From NCBI RefSeq assembly GCF_027359415.1, contig NZ_CP114780.1, positions 434,001 through 498,000 on the forward strand: a stretch of 64,000 nt of DNA. The letters run 5' to 3'. Shown here piece after piece: positions 46,711 through 56,074 of this stretch. Numbering within the stretch: the first letter of the stretch is position 1; each line of letters opens with the position of its first letter. The notes below the pieces were generated by a model. The model saw only the letters and a list, made by a program, of their open reading frames with translations. It made no database searches and was not told where the DNA came from. The stretch comes from Prochlorococcus marinus str. MIT 0918. GTDB lineage: Bacteria > Cyanobacteriota > Cyanobacteriia > PCC-6307 > Cyanobiaceae. A program made the position numbers and the translations under genes.

Positions 46711-49251
46711 TTAATTAAGTTGTGTCATAAACATTAGTCTTTTCCAATGATCTTTCAACATCTTTTTGAGTAAAACATGATGATTTAATTCAGGGTCATT
46801 CTTCAATATTCTAGATGCTTCATTTCTAGCAGACTCAAGAATAGTTTCATCATCAACTAAGTTTGCCAATGCAAAATCAGGAAGGCCTGATTGTTTTGTT
46901 CCTAAGACTTGCCCAGGCCCTCTTAAACGCAAATCAATCTCTGAAATATCAAAGCCATTATTTGAATTAACTAACACTTCTAGCCTACTTCTTGATGTAG
47001 TAGTTGAAATTCCATCAATCAATACGCATTGAGAAGCATTAGTTCCTCTACCTACTCTCCCACGCAATTGATGTAATTGAGCCAATCCAAAACGATCAGC
47101 ATGATCTATTACCATAACAGTTGCATCAGCTACATCTACACCAACCTCAATCACAGTAGTTGATACAAGTATCTCGATCTGTTTCTCTGCAAATCTTTGT
47201 ATAGTAGATTTCTTCTCAACGCTTGGCATACGTCCATGCAATAAGCCAACTTTATATTGAGGGAATATATCAGTAGACAACTCATGATAAGTATCTATTG
47301 CTGAACGCAATCTCAGCTTTTCAGAGTCTTCAACTAATGGCAGAACAAAATAGGCTTGAAGTCCATTCGCAACTTGATCTCTTATTATTTGATATGCCTG
47401 GTCTCTTTCATTATTGGAAATTAAGATAGTTTTAACTGGTGTTCTTCCGGGAGGTAATTCATTGATTTGACTAACATCCAAATCTCCATATAAAGATAAT
47501 GCAAGGGTTCTTGGTATTGGTGTAGCAGTCATTGTCAATAAATGAGGGTGTAGTCCTTTGTTTAGTAAAAGGTTTCTTTGATTAACTCCAAAACGATGTT
47601 GTTCATCTACCACGACAAGACCTAATCGCTGAAAAGATACAGCGCTTTCAATAAGTGCATGTGTTCCTACAAGAATCTTTAAATTACCTGTTTCCAAATC
47701 AGTATAAATTCGTTTTCTATCTGAAGCAGACGTAGATCCTGTCAGTAACTCAACAGTTACATGCAATTGAGGTAGCCATTTGCAAAGATTTAGATAATGC
47801 TGTTGAGCAAGAACCTCAGTAGGCGCCATTAATGCACCTTGCCATCCTGAATCAATAGCAATTAAAAGAGCAGCAATGGCAACAACTGTTTTTCCACTAC
47901 CTACATCTCCTTGCAATAATCGAGACATAGGTTGTTCCATAGCAATATCAGCCTCAATTTGATTTAGAACTTGATATTGAGATTTAGTTAATTCAAACGG
48001 CAAAAGAGTAAAAAATTTGGAAGCCAAATCAGAACATCCTTTTTTCAACGACAATATTGGAGCTTTACAGTTTTGAAGTTCTAATCGGCGTTTTATTAAG
48101 CCAAGTTGTAAAAAAAGAAACTCATCAAAAACCAATCTTCTTTTTGCTTCTTTTAGAGAATCCTTGTTACTAGGTCTATGAATTTCTCTAATAGCATCGC
48201 CTTTTTTCAGTAAAGATAATAATTGCCTACTTTCATCATTTAATGGCTCTGGCCAGACTGATGTTACAGGAAGAACTAACTGAACAAAACTTCTAAAACG
48301 ATCTGGTGTTAAACCATCTGTTAAAGAATAGATTGGTAGTAATCTACCTATACTTTTTGATTTAACTAAAGAATATTGACTTTCAAGAATCTCAATCAAA
48401 GGATCATTTAAAGTTTTGCCATAACCATTCGATTTAACTAAACCACTTACAGCTACAATTGTTCCTTTAGCAAAACTTGTCTCTTGTTTTTTGAGAAAGT
48501 ATCTATTACTAAATCTTCTGCCTATAAAAAATCTTGTCACCTTAATACGACCAGTTATGTCCTCAAGATGTAACTCAAGAACAGATAAATTTTTATTTCT
48601 AGGACTTGTATAAGAGTTAGCACGTCTTATTGTCGCAACAATAGTTGCTGTTTCACCTGATTCTAGGAAAGCTATTCTTTTAAGGGAAGAATAATCGACA
48701 TAGTCTCTTGGGTAATATAAAAGAAGATCCCTTACCTCAATGATTCCTAAATTTTCAAAGCACTTAGCATATTTTTCACCAATCCCTTTTAGTTTTAGTA
48801 TAGGTGTGTCTAGTGTAACTTGATCATCAGTTTTATTATAAGGTTGTTTAATATTTTCATTCGCATTAGATAATCTCAAATTTGGAGGTTTAAATGGTGT
48901 TATAACGTTCTGATGTTGCCTTCCTAAAGAATATAAGCATTTTCTTGTATCAATAACTAACCTACGTCTTTTAGAAATCTCACTGGATGGATACGCAATA
49001 AAAGATTGAGCAAAGAGAATAAGTTTCTTTTTAATATCCCTTTTTAAAAGTGGCGAGTCAAAAGATTCAATTTCTCGAGAGATGAACGTATGAAAATGCT
49101 CATTTCTACCTTGTATATTTTTAAATCCATTCTCAGCTTCAATTGTTAAAGCCTTTTGGATGAGATTAATCCAGTCCTTTAGCTCCTTAACATTTTCATT
49201 TAAGTTTCCTTCTTCAATTTCGTGAGGTCTTCCTGAGTATTCTTCGACCAC
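46711..49251 (-). CDS. recG: ATP-dependent DNA helicase RecG
   Basis: RecG remodels stalled replication forks and Holliday junctions. The 846-residue protein has an N-terminal extension, a wedge OB domain (about residues 145-330; LYYPRDYVDYSS), then helicase motifs LLQGDVGSGKTVVA, VVDEQHRFGV and TMTATPIPRTLAL, and VIEVGVDVADATVMVI plus QLHQLRGRVGRG. The start is GTG at 49251, inside the last 52 bases of the upstream gene; no other start is nearby, so I keep it. The long N-terminal region is usual in cyanobacteria. Confidence 0.95.
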   Translation of the reverse strand: MVEEYSGRPHEIEEGNLNENVKELKDWINLIQKALTIEAENGFKNIQGRNEHFHTFISREIESFDSPLLKRDIKKKLILFAQSFIAYPSSEISKRRRLVIDTRKCLYSLGRQHQNVITPFKPPNLRLSNANENIKQPYNKTDDQVTLDTPILKLKGIGEKYAKCFENLGIIEVRDLLLYYPRDYVDYSSLKRIAFLESGETATIVATIRRANSYTSPRNKNLSVLELHLEDITGRIKVTRFFIGRRFSNRYFLKKQETSFAKGTIVAVSGLVKSNGYGKTLNDPLIEILESQYSLVKSKSIGRLLPIYSLTDGLTPDRFRSFVQLVLPVTSVWPEPLNDESRQLLSLLKKGDAIREIHRPSNKDSLKEAKRRLVFDEFLFLQLGLIKRRLELQNCKAPILSLKKGCSDLASKFFTLLPFELTKSQYQVLNQIEADIAMEQPMSRLLQGDVGSGKTVVAIAALLIAIDSGWQGALMAPTEVLAQQHYLNLCKWLPQLHVTVELLTGSTSASDRKRIYTDLETGNLKILVGTHALIESAVSFQRLGLVVVDEQHRFGVNQRNLLLNKGLHPHLLTMTATPIPRTLALSLYGDLDVSQINELPPGRTPVKTILISNNERDQAYQIIRDQVANGLQAYFVLPLVEDSEKLRLRSAIDTYHELSTDIFPQYKVGLLHGRMPSVEKKSTIQRFAEKQIEILVSTTVIEVGVDVADATVMVIDHADRFGLAQLHQLRGRVGRGTNASQCVLIDGISTTTSRSRLEVLVNSNNGFDISEIDLRLRGPGQVLGTKQSGLPDFALANLVDDETILESARNEASRILKNDPELNHHVLLKKMLKDHWKRLMFMTQLN

Positions 49252-50480
49252 TGTTCTCTAAAATCATTGGCTAAAGCTCTATTTTGCCAATATCGCTGTT
49301 GTTTCACCATTTTAAGCAGATTATTTCTTTGTTGTGCAATAGTTTGTCTACATTGTTTTAACCTTAAATGATCAAATTCTAATTCTGATAAGCGAACAAG
49401 TAAACAACTGATATCTATCTCATTACCAAGAGAGTTGGAAACTGGTAATTGAATTTTTAATATGTTTGAAGGAGAGTTGCCAAAGTTAACCTGACCAGAG
49501 ATAGCAGCATCTAAAAGGTTTGTTGGTACAAAACTATTAATCAAACCTACCTTTATTAGTTCTAAATTGATTAGATGAGATAAATTACGTAAACGTCTGA
49601 TCAATGCTGTTTCAATTGAAAAAGTCCATTTAGTAAGCCCCTCTGGATCATTAGGTAAAGAGTTGTAGTCAAATATTTTTTCTTTTATTTTAATATCTTT
49701 AACCTTATCTGTTTCTTCTATATTAGATTTCAAAGAACTTATTCTTGAGGAAACAACTTCTCCTGCCATTGCAAACAAGGATCTCAAAGATACCAAATCT
49801 TTTTTTTCAATATTAATCTCATTAAGTTCATCCTTAATTTCGCCAATATTCAAAATTTCTTCATCCAAAGCCTCTTCACTGTTTTTTGCTTTATCCAATT
49901 TCTGATTGCTCTGATTTCTATTTATCAAAAAATCATTAAAACCATTCTGACTAAAGGCCTCATTTATTGAGAGAGAATTAATATTATAAGATTTTAAAGG
50001 GTAATCCCAACTTTTTAAGTCAAGGAAGTTTTCAGTTGGAAGTTTTTGACTAACATCAAGAGAAGAGATTTGATTTCCTAATATTTTAGGGTTATCATCC
50101 TTAAGTTCCAATTCATAATCTTTGATCTGTAAATCTTCTTCTTCTCTATTAAAGCTTTCCCTTTCTAAATCATTAGAAAATCTAATAAGATTATCAATAG
50201 TAAGTTCAGTGACGCACTCATGTAATAACTGGTCTATTTTTTTTTGAAAGGAAACTCTTGAATCTAAAATAGATAAACTTTTAAGATCATTTTTATTATC
50301 TAAAATAAGTTTAAATATCGCATCTCTTACAGAATCAGATAAGATTTCTCGTACAACTTTCAGATAAATTGCATTAATTTTATAGATATCTAATTTTAAT
50401 TCACCTGATTTTAAAAGCAGCAGCCTTAGTTGCTTTCTAGGGTCATAGTCTGATTGAGTATAAATATGATTCGAAGTCAA
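49200..50480 (-). CDS. Conserved hypothetical protein between tsf and recG (coiled-coil rich)
   Basis: A 426-residue soluble protein rich in lysine, glutamate and leucine, with predicted helices and an asparagine-rich middle (about residues 130-230). The N-terminal section begins YDPRKQLRLLLLKSGEL; the C-terminal section ends with a basic helical stretch (KQCRQTIAQQRNNLLKMVKQ). I do not recognise a family. TTG at 50480, four bases after the tsf stop, is the most sensible start; another in-frame TTG at 50516 lies within tsf. It overlaps recG by 52 bases, so the three genes probably share one transcript. Confidence 0.7.
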   Translation of the reverse strand: MTSNHIYTQSDYDPRKQLRLLLLKSGELKLDIYKINAIYLKVVREILSDSVRDAIFKLILDNKNDLKSLSILDSRVSFQKKIDQLLHECVTELTIDNLIRFSNDLERESFNREEEDLQIKDYELELKDDNPKILGNQISSLDVSQKLPTENFLDLKSWDYPLKSYNINSLSINEAFSQNGFNDFLINRNQSNQKLDKAKNSEEALDEEILNIGEIKDELNEINIEKKDLVSLRSLFAMAGEVVSSRISSLKSNIEETDKVKDIKIKEKIFDYNSLPNDPEGLTKWTFSIETALIRRLRNLSHLINLELIKVGLINSFVPTNLLDAAISGQVNFGNSPSNILKIQLPVSNSLGNEIDISCLLVRLSELEFDHLRLKQCRQTIAQQRNNLLKMVKQQRYWQNRALANDFREQWSKNTQEDLTKLKKET

Positions 50481-50484
50481 AGTA

Positions 50485-51138
50485 TTACGAAGACATAGAA
50501 GCAACTTCCGCTGCAAAATCCATTTCTTTCACTTCTATACCCTCACCAAGAGTATATCTTGTGAATCTACGTATTTTTACATTCTCACCAATTTGACCAG
50601 CAACTTGCTTTACAAGTTGTTCAACAGTGATTGAACTGTCACGAATAAATGGTTGTTCCATTAAAGCTAATTCTTTTAATCTTTTACCAATCCTCCCCTC
50701 AACTATCTTAGCCTTTATTTGTTCTGGTTTACCTGACAAATCATCTCTTCCCATTTCTATTAACTTTTCCTTTTCAACAATATCATTAGGGATCTCATCA
50801 ACAGTTACATATTCAATATTAGGACAAGCAGCAACTTGCATAGCAACATCTTTTAAAAGACCTTGAAACAATTCGCCACGAGCAACAAAATCAGTTTCAC
50901 AATTAAGTTCTAATAAAACCCCAACTCTTGCACCTGTATGTATATAACTTCCTATAGCTCCCTCAGCAGCTATTCTTCCTGATTTTTTTTCTGCACTTGA
51001 TATTCCTTTTTGCCTTAACCATTCAATTGCCTTGGTCATATCAGCATTATTTTCTGCCAATGCTTTTTTACAATCCATCATACCCGCACCAGTCTTATCT
51101 CTAAGATCTTTTACAAGTTTTGCTGTTATGCCTGACAT
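50485..51138 (-). CDS. tsf: Translation elongation factor Ts
   Basis: EF-Ts exchanges GDP for GTP on EF-Tu. The 217-residue protein has the N-terminal UBA-like domain ([20 protein letters not shown]) and the core signature [13 protein letters not shown]. It is shorter than the E. coli protein, as usual in cyanobacteria, which lack part of the second core subdomain. It follows rpsB by 85 bases on the same strand, the normal bacterial order, and its expression is probably tied to that of rpsB. Confidence 0.97.
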   Translation of the reverse strand: MSGITAKLVKDLRDKTGAGMMDCKKALAENNADMTKAIEWLRQKGISSAEKKSGRIAAEGAIGSYIHTGARVGVLLELNCETDFVARGELFQGLLKDVAMQVAACPNIEYVTVDEIPNDIVEKEKLIEMGRDDLSGKPEQIKAKIVEGRIGKRLKELALMEQPFIRDSSITVEQLVKQVAGQIGENVKIRRFTRYTLGEGIEVKEMDFAAEVASMSS

Positions 51139-51223
51139 TTTTTTAATGAAAAGATTTTAAAGTTTCCTTATTATTTAAGGTATTAGTTGAAAGGTAAAGA
51201 AAAAATTACTAAAACAATTTAAT

Positions 51224-51940
51224 TCACGAATATTTTTGCCTTCCACGCTGTTCATTGGCACCATGTCTTCCTTCATTAATTGCATCAGCAATTCTTCCTA
51301 GTACAAGCTGTACAGAACGTACAGCGTCATCATTACAAGGAATTGGAACTTCGCATAGATCGGGATCGCAATTAGTATCAAGCATTGATACTAAAGGTAT
51401 ATCTAGCTTCCTAGCTTCTAAAACAGCATTAGTTTCTCTTCTCTGATCTACCAAAATAACAACATCAGGTAATCTCTTCATTCCTTTTAAGCCTCCAAGA
51501 TATTTTTGCAACCTTTCTAACTCATGCCTTAAAACTGAAGCCTCTTTTTTTGGTCTCATAGCAATAGCACCACTGGACTCCATCCTCTCTAAGTCCTTTA
51601 GCCTATCAATTCGAGCCTTCATCGTTGTCCAATTAGTAAGCATTCCTCCTAACCAACGTTGATTAACATAAGAAGCACCACATCTTAGAGCTTCTTGAGC
51701 AACGACTTCAGATGCTTGCTTTTTAGTGCCAACAAATAAAAATCTTTTACCACTTCTAGCGGCATTTCTAGTCCATTTATATGCAGTATTCATACACACT
51801 GCTGTCTTTACCAGATCAATTATGTGTACTCCATTTCTCGCGCAATAGATATAGCGAGACATTTTGGGATTCCATCGACGTGTCTGGTGTCCAAAATGAG
51901 CACCAGCTTCCATCATCTCTGAAAGAGTTACAACAGCCAT
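51224..51940 (-). CDS. rpsB: 30S ribosomal protein S2
   Basis: S2 is a late-joining protein of the small ribosomal subunit. The 238-residue protein starts [20 protein letters not shown] and has [30 protein letters not shown] and [14 protein letters not shown] signatures. ATG at 51940 is the normal start; in-frame upstream codons (to 51985) fall in the leader and encode residues unlike S2. The leader carries a predicted pseudoknot described separately. In E. coli, S2 represses rpsB-tsf through its leader; a similar control is plausible here. Confidence 0.97.
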   Translation of the reverse strand: MAVVTLSEMMEAGAHFGHQTRRWNPKMSRYIYCARNGVHIIDLVKTAVCMNTAYKWTRNAARSGKRFLFVGTKKQASEVVAQEALRCGASYVNQRWLGGMLTNWTTMKARIDRLKDLERMESSGAIAMRPKKEASVLRHELERLQKYLGGLKGMKRLPDVVILVDQRRETNAVLEARKLDIPLVSMLDTNCDPDLCEVPIPCNDDAVRSVQLVLGRIADAINEGRHGANEQRGRQKYS

Positions 51941-51952
51941 TTGATTTAGAGG

Positions 51953-52036
51953 TTTCGGGTTAGCCTCCACCTGAATGGGATACAAAAACTCTTTAAAAAA
52001 ACTTAAAAAGTTTGATCACCCGAAACAGTTCAGGTG
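51953..52036 (-). promoter_or_regulatory. Predicted H-type pseudoknot in the rpsB 5' leader
   Basis: In the leftward transcript, CACCTGAA (52036-52029) can pair with TTCAGGTG (51975-51968), and TTTCGGGT (52025-52018) can pair with ACCCGAAA (51960-51953). The order is 1-2-1'-2', so the helices interlock as an H-type pseudoknot of 16 base pairs. A small AAACTT/AAGTTT hairpin with a three-base loop (51999-52013) lies in the long loop. The purine-rich GGAGG lies in the loop between 1' and 2', and the structure ends 12 bases before the rpsB ATG. A role in autoregulation by S2 is inference. Confidence 0.78.
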
Positions 52037-52077
52037 TGCGGAGATTATTTACCTAACCAATTTACCAAAAGATGAAA

Positions 52078-53010
52078 TCAAATGATGTTTTTTAATGTTG
52101 CTTCTCTAAAAATCTCTCTTACTCCTATGAGATTAAGTGGAATGCGAAGAAATTCCATTGCCAAGCCTGAATATCCATTTCGTATTAATAATTTTAATAA
52201 AGGCCTAAGAGTAACAACATTTAATAGTCCCCCTAAAGTCAAAGCCTCCCATAAAATTCGATGAAATAAAGTAAATTGAATAATAAAACGTACTCTTGTA
52301 GTGGGATGTTTTATATAAAAAACAATCGCCATTTTGGCCCTCTCTCTTTCAACATTTATTAATCTAGGTATTTGAGTTAGTTTTAAAGCTGGATGCCAAT
52401 GATAACCAACTGCATTTGGACATTTAATCAACTCAGTACCCATTTGCCTTAATCGTTCTCCCAACTCTAAATCTTCCCATCCATAAAGCTTAAAAGCTGG
52501 ATCAAAAAGACCTGAATTTTCCAAAACCTCTTTATCAATACCTACATTTCCAGTCGCAAAGTAAGCCCAAGAAATGTCACTTAATTTATGTTTTTCCGAA
52601 GTTGGATCATCAAAATTAGATGTGTTGATAACTGATCCATAAGTAAAGCAAAGCCGATTACCTTTCTTCTGCCAAGCCTTTGTGAGAGCAGAGGAATGGC
52701 TTATAAGAAAATTATCTGTAACTACTAAATCACTATCAATAAAAACGATTACATCTCCTTTTGAGTTTTGTACTCCATTATTTCTTCCTATTCCTGGCCC
52801 AGAATGTTTTTGCTCTATTAAATGAACATGAGTCAATTTATGGGGATTTAATTGAATCCAAGAGATTGTGCCATCTGTAGAACCATCATCAACAACAATT
52901 ACTTCATATCCTTTAAAATCATTACAGGTTCTTTGATTCTCAAGAGCTAACAAACATTTCTTAAGAATTGGCAGGCGGTTATATGTTGGAATTACGACGC
53001 TTATAAACAT
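52078..53010 (-). CDS. Glycosyltransferase family 2
   Basis: A 310-residue GT-A glycosyltransferase. It has FISVVIPTYNRLPIL, the nucleotide site VIVVDDGSTDGT, the metal-binding VFIDSDLVVTD (D-x-D), and GWEDLELGERLRQMG with the E-D catalytic-type motif. It ends in a less conserved hydrophobic region that may associate with a membrane. The donor and acceptor are unknown; a role in cell-surface polysaccharide or lipopolysaccharide decoration is likely. ATG at 53010 is preferred; another in-frame ATG is 9 bases upstream. Confidence 0.88.
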   Translation of the reverse strand: MFISVVIPTYNRLPILKKCLLALENQRTCNDFKGYEVIVVDDGSTDGTISWIQLNPHKLTHVHLIEQKHSGPGIGRNNGVQNSKGDVIVFIDSDLVVTDNFLISHSSALTKAWQKKGNRLCFTYGSVINTSNFDDPTSEKHKLSDISWAYFATGNVGIDKEVLENSGLFDPAFKLYGWEDLELGERLRQMGTELIKCPNAVGYHWHPALKLTQIPRLINVERERAKMAIVFYIKHPTTRVRFIIQFTLFHRILWEALTLGGLLNVVTLRPLLKLLIRNGYSGLAMEFLRIPLNLIGVREIFREATLKNII

Positions 53011-53109
53011 CCCAAACATCTCAATATTTCTGAAAACCAGTTGAAAAATTGCTTGAAAAATTTTCCATCTTGATTTGCTTCAGAGTCTAAAGAATTATAA
53101 GCGGAAAAA

Positions 53110-53259
53110 TTAATCAGCGGCTCCTCCATTGTTTGCTGTTCCTGTGACACCATTACCTGCACCTGATCCATCTGACCTAAGCTTACGTTTTTTAAACTTT
53201 CGGGCATAAGCTCGATTTCTTTCTTGTTTTTCTTTCTTGAGATTTCTTCGTTTAGACAT
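53110..53259 (-). CDS. Small highly basic protein (49 aa)
   Basis: An ATG frame of 49 codons plus stop that lies in the gap between the glycosyltransferase and devA. The first thirty residues are mostly lysine and arginine (MSKRRNLKKEKQERN, then ARKFKKRKLR), and the tail is glycine-, alanine- and asparagine-rich without charge. This suggests an RNA- or ribosome-binding role, but I know no family name. Another frame covering the same DNA (53001-53207, leftward) has no such pattern, so I take this one as the real gene. Confidence rests on composition and clean ends. Confidence 0.75.
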   Translation of the reverse strand: MSKRRNLKKEKQERNRAYARKFKKRKLRSDGSGAGNGVTGTANNGGAAD

Positions 53260-53288
53260 AATTTTTAAAATCGTTTTATATATACACC

Positions 53289-53999
53289 CTACTCAAGAAC
53301 AGGCAGCAATTTCCCATCTTCCATTTTTAAAAGACGATCTGCTACATCTAATATCCTTGGATCATGGGTAACCATTAAGACTGAACAATCCTGTTCAATA
53401 GCTAGTCGCTTTAATAATGAAACAATTTCTCTACCAGTAACGCTATCTAAAGCAGAAGTTGGTTCATCCGCAAGCAATAACTTTGGACATGCAGATAACG
53501 CTCTTGCTATTGCTACTCTTTGCTTCTGACCACCTGAAAGATCTTGTGGGAGCTTATCTCTTTGATTTTCTAATCCAACTGCTGCCAACCATTCTCTAGC
53601 TTGTTGTCTTCTTTCTCTATATGAAAGACTTTTTAATAAGTCTGATCCCATCTGAACATTTTGTTCTGCGGTAAGACATCTAAGAAGATTATGCCCTTGA
53701 AAAATCATCCCAATATTTTTTCTTAGAATTTGACGGGTCTTTCTATTGGAACCACAAAGCTGATGACCAAAAACAGATAACTTCCCTTTTTCAACCTTGC
53801 GAAGAGCTCCAATAAGAGTAAGCAAAGTAGTTTTTCCGCAACCTGACGGGCCTGTCAAGAGAACGACTTCTCCTGGGGATATTGTCATGGAAATCGAATA
53901 AAGAACTTGCTTCCTTGTCAATCCACGGCCATACCAATGACTTAATCCATCAATATTTACAGTTGAAATATTATCTTGTGATTTATTTGATGTTTTCAC
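53289..53999 (-). CDS. devA: ABC transporter ATP-binding protein, DevA family
   Basis: A 236-residue ABC ATPase of the MacB/LolD-like DevA group. Walker A is LTGPSGCGKTTLL, the signature DLSGGQKQRVAIARAL, Walker B KLLLADEPTSALD, and the switch VLMVTHDPRILD. In filamentous cyanobacteria DevBCA exports heterocyst glycolipids with TolC; Prochlorococcus makes no heterocysts, so here the exported substrate must differ. It starts with GTG at 53999 and follows devC with a 12-base gap. Confidence 0.9.
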   Translation of the reverse strand: MKTSNKSQDNISTVNIDGLSHWYGRGLTRKQVLYSISMTISPGEVVLLTGPSGCGKTTLLTLIGALRKVEKGKLSVFGHQLCGSNRKTRQILRKNIGMIFQGHNLLRCLTAEQNVQMGSDLLKSLSYRERRQQAREWLAAVGLENQRDKLPQDLSGGQKQRVAIARALSACPKLLLADEPTSALDSVTGREIVSLLKRLAIEQDCSVLMVTHDPRILDVADRLLKMEDGKLLPVLE

Positions 54000-54011
54000 A
54001 CTATTAATTAA

Positions 54012-55184
54012 TCAAAAAATCTCAGCAGGATCAGCATCTATTAATCTTCTCATAGCGATGGAAGCAGAAACCATACACATGAAAACAATCAAAAAGAATA
54101 CAAGAAAAGCTCTTTGAGGGTCCATTAATACAGGTAATTTTGTTGAACTTCTTACTAGATAATATAAAGCCTGGCCAGAGATATATGCTGGAACATATCC
54201 CATAACAGCTAACAAGATCCCTTCTCTTGCAACAACTCCAAATAAAGTTTTAAGTCTGTATCCCATTGCCATTAATGTGGCATATTCAGCCAAGTGATCA
54301 CTAACATCGCTATATAAAATTTGATATACAATTACACTTCCAACAATAAAACCCATTGCAGCTCCTAATGTAAAAATAAAGCCTATAGAGGTACTAGTTC
54401 TCCAATAATTCTTTTCAAACTCTATAAATTCTTCTCTTGTAAAAACTTTGACATCATTAGGCAAACTTGCTTTTAATGATTTTAGAACTTCCATAATATC
54501 AGCACTAGATGATAGACGAATAAGACCAATCTCAATACTTCCAGGGGGAGTGCTTGGTAATAACTTAAGAAAAGTTTCTCTACTTGTAATTAAATTTCCA
54601 TCAGCTCCAAACGAAGGCCCAAGACTAACTAATCCAGCAACTCGTACCCTCTTACCAGCTAATTCAGTTTCGACAACCCGTCCTTTTTTAAACCATTCAG
54701 CAACAGGTCCAAATTCATCTCTTGATCTAACATCAAACAAAACTCGTCCAGAATTTTTTAATTTTTGTGCTTTCTTAGCAAAGCCTGAATCCAATAACAA
54801 AGGAGAAGAAGGTTCAAAGCCCAGAGTAAGAATAGATCTAGTAGCAAGGGTTTTAGGGTTTCTCCATAATAAAAAATTCCAGTTAACAGGGGTAGTTCCG
54901 ATTACATCTTTGTGAGCCATTGCCTGCACAAGTCTTCGTCTAGGAAAACCACTCATGCTTATTGAACTCATAGAACGAGGACTCATTAACACCAAATCCG
55001 CATCAAACAACTTATGAACAGTCACACTTGCATCAAAAAGACCATCACGAAAACCCAATTGCATAAACATAAGAATTCCTGCGAAGCTAATTCCTGCTAT
55101 TGCAACTAATAAGCGAAGAGGTTGTCGCGTTAGCAATAACCATGCCAAAGGAATTCTTCGATACTTCCAAAAATCAATTTTCAC
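54012..55184 (-). CDS. devC: ABC transporter permease, DevC family
   Basis: A 390-residue permease with an N-terminal helix (LVAIAGISFAGILMFMQLGF), a large periplasmic domain (about residues 45-255) and three C-terminal helices (VGSVIVYQILYSDVSDHL, and YVPAYISGQALYYL). This is the type VII/MacB-like FtsX fold that drives a periplasmic adaptor rather than carrying substrate through the membrane. It overlaps devB by one base and devA follows 12 bases later, so the set forms one operon. Confidence 0.9.
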   Translation of the reverse strand: MKIDFWKYRRIPLAWLLLTRQPLRLLVAIAGISFAGILMFMQLGFRDGLFDASVTVHKLFDADLVLMSPRSMSSISMSGFPRRRLVQAMAHKDVIGTTPVNWNFLLWRNPKTLATRSILTLGFEPSSPLLLDSGFAKKAQKLKNSGRVLFDVRSRDEFGPVAEWFKKGRVVETELAGKRVRVAGLVSLGPSFGADGNLITSRETFLKLLPSTPPGSIEIGLIRLSSSADIMEVLKSLKASLPNDVKVFTREEFIEFEKNYWRTSTSIGFIFTLGAAMGFIVGSVIVYQILYSDVSDHLAEYATLMAMGYRLKTLFGVVAREGILLAVMGYVPAYISGQALYYLVRSSTKLPVLMDPQRAFLVFFLIVFMCMVSASIAMRRLIDADPAEIF

Positions 55185-56074
55185 TATGGTTTAAATCGAG
55201 CGATTACTTTCATTCCTGTAAAGCTTTTTACCTTTACTGATGATTCACTTTCAAGCTTAATTCTGACTTCAACTACTCTTGCATCTGCATCCCCTGTAGG
55301 ATCAGTAGAAATAACTTTTCTCTGGCTTATTTGGGGGCTAATTTGCTTTACAAAACCTTTAAGAGTGCCACTAAAGCCACCATTTTCACTAGTTAAAGAA
55401 ACAATTTGACCAATTCTTATTCTATTTATATCTGATTCATAAACCTCAATAATTGCTTCCATAATTTGACTAGAGCCTACTTGCAAAACACCTTCTGAAT
55501 TAGGTCTTTCCCCTTCTCTAGAATTAATTTTTAAAACTATTCCATCTATAGGGCTTTTTAAATCACTATCAAGTAAATCAACTTTAAGCGCATTAATTTC
55601 AGCAATAATTTCTTTTTTCTTGCCTAACAATTCCAATAGAAAATCTTTTTTCTCATCTAAGAGAACTTCAGGGGATCCACCTTTAGAAACTAAATTCCTA
55701 TACCTTGAGACCTCTCTCTCTTGTGAAACTATTTTTTGAGTAAGTATATTTAAGCGTGCCTGTCTAATTTCTAGATCTGCAAGAATACTAGATTTGTTAT
55801 CAAATACAGCAAGAATTTGACCTTTAATGACCTCATCTCCTTCATTTACTAATAATTTCTTAATTCTAGGAGTTCCTCCTAATCCACTGATTGGAGCTGC
55901 AAGCATTCTTATGTCTCCTGATGGTGATAATTGCCCTAATGCTGCAACAGCTTCAAGAGTTCTAACTATAGGTGGATCAGGTAAATTATTTAATTCTGGT
56001 TCTCTTTGTCTTGTTATAACAAAGAAAAAACTTATTAACGAAAGTCCAATTCCAGAATAAAAAAAGTATTTCAA
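55184..56074 (-). CDS. devB: HlyD-type membrane fusion protein, DevB family
   Basis: A 296-residue periplasmic adaptor with an N-terminal anchor (residues 2-20), a lipoyl-like half (VNEGDEVIKGQILAVFDN), a short helical hairpin (about residues 100-155), and the second lipoyl half SDLKSPIDGIVLKINSREGE. It probably links DevC to an outer-membrane TolC-type channel encoded elsewhere. It overlaps pcyA by 4 bases (ATGA), so translation of the exporter is coupled to the bilin reductase gene upstream. Confidence 0.9.
   Translation of the reverse strand: MKYFFYSGIGLSLISFFFVITRQREPELNNLPDPPIVRTLEAVAALGQLSPSGDIRMLAAPISGLGGTPRIKKLLVNEGDEVIKGQILAVFDNKSSILADLEIRQARLNILTQKIVSQEREVSRYRNLVSKGGSPEVLLDEKKDFLLELLGKKKEIIAEINALKVDLLDSDLKSPIDGIVLKINSREGERPNSEGVLQVGSSQIMEAIIEVYESDINRIRIGQIVSLTSENGGFSGTLKGFVKQISPQISQRKVISTDPTGDADARVVEVRIKLESESSVKVKSFTGMKVIARFKP

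Noticed and set aside
53001-53207. 68-codon leftward frame ending at the glycosyltransferase start
   Set aside because: It overlaps the small basic protein in another frame; the basic protein has clear composition bias and clean ends, this one does not.
54448-54915. Rightward open frame of 155 codons across devC
   Set aside because: It is antisense to a well-supported permease gene within an overlapping operon and has no recognisable domain.
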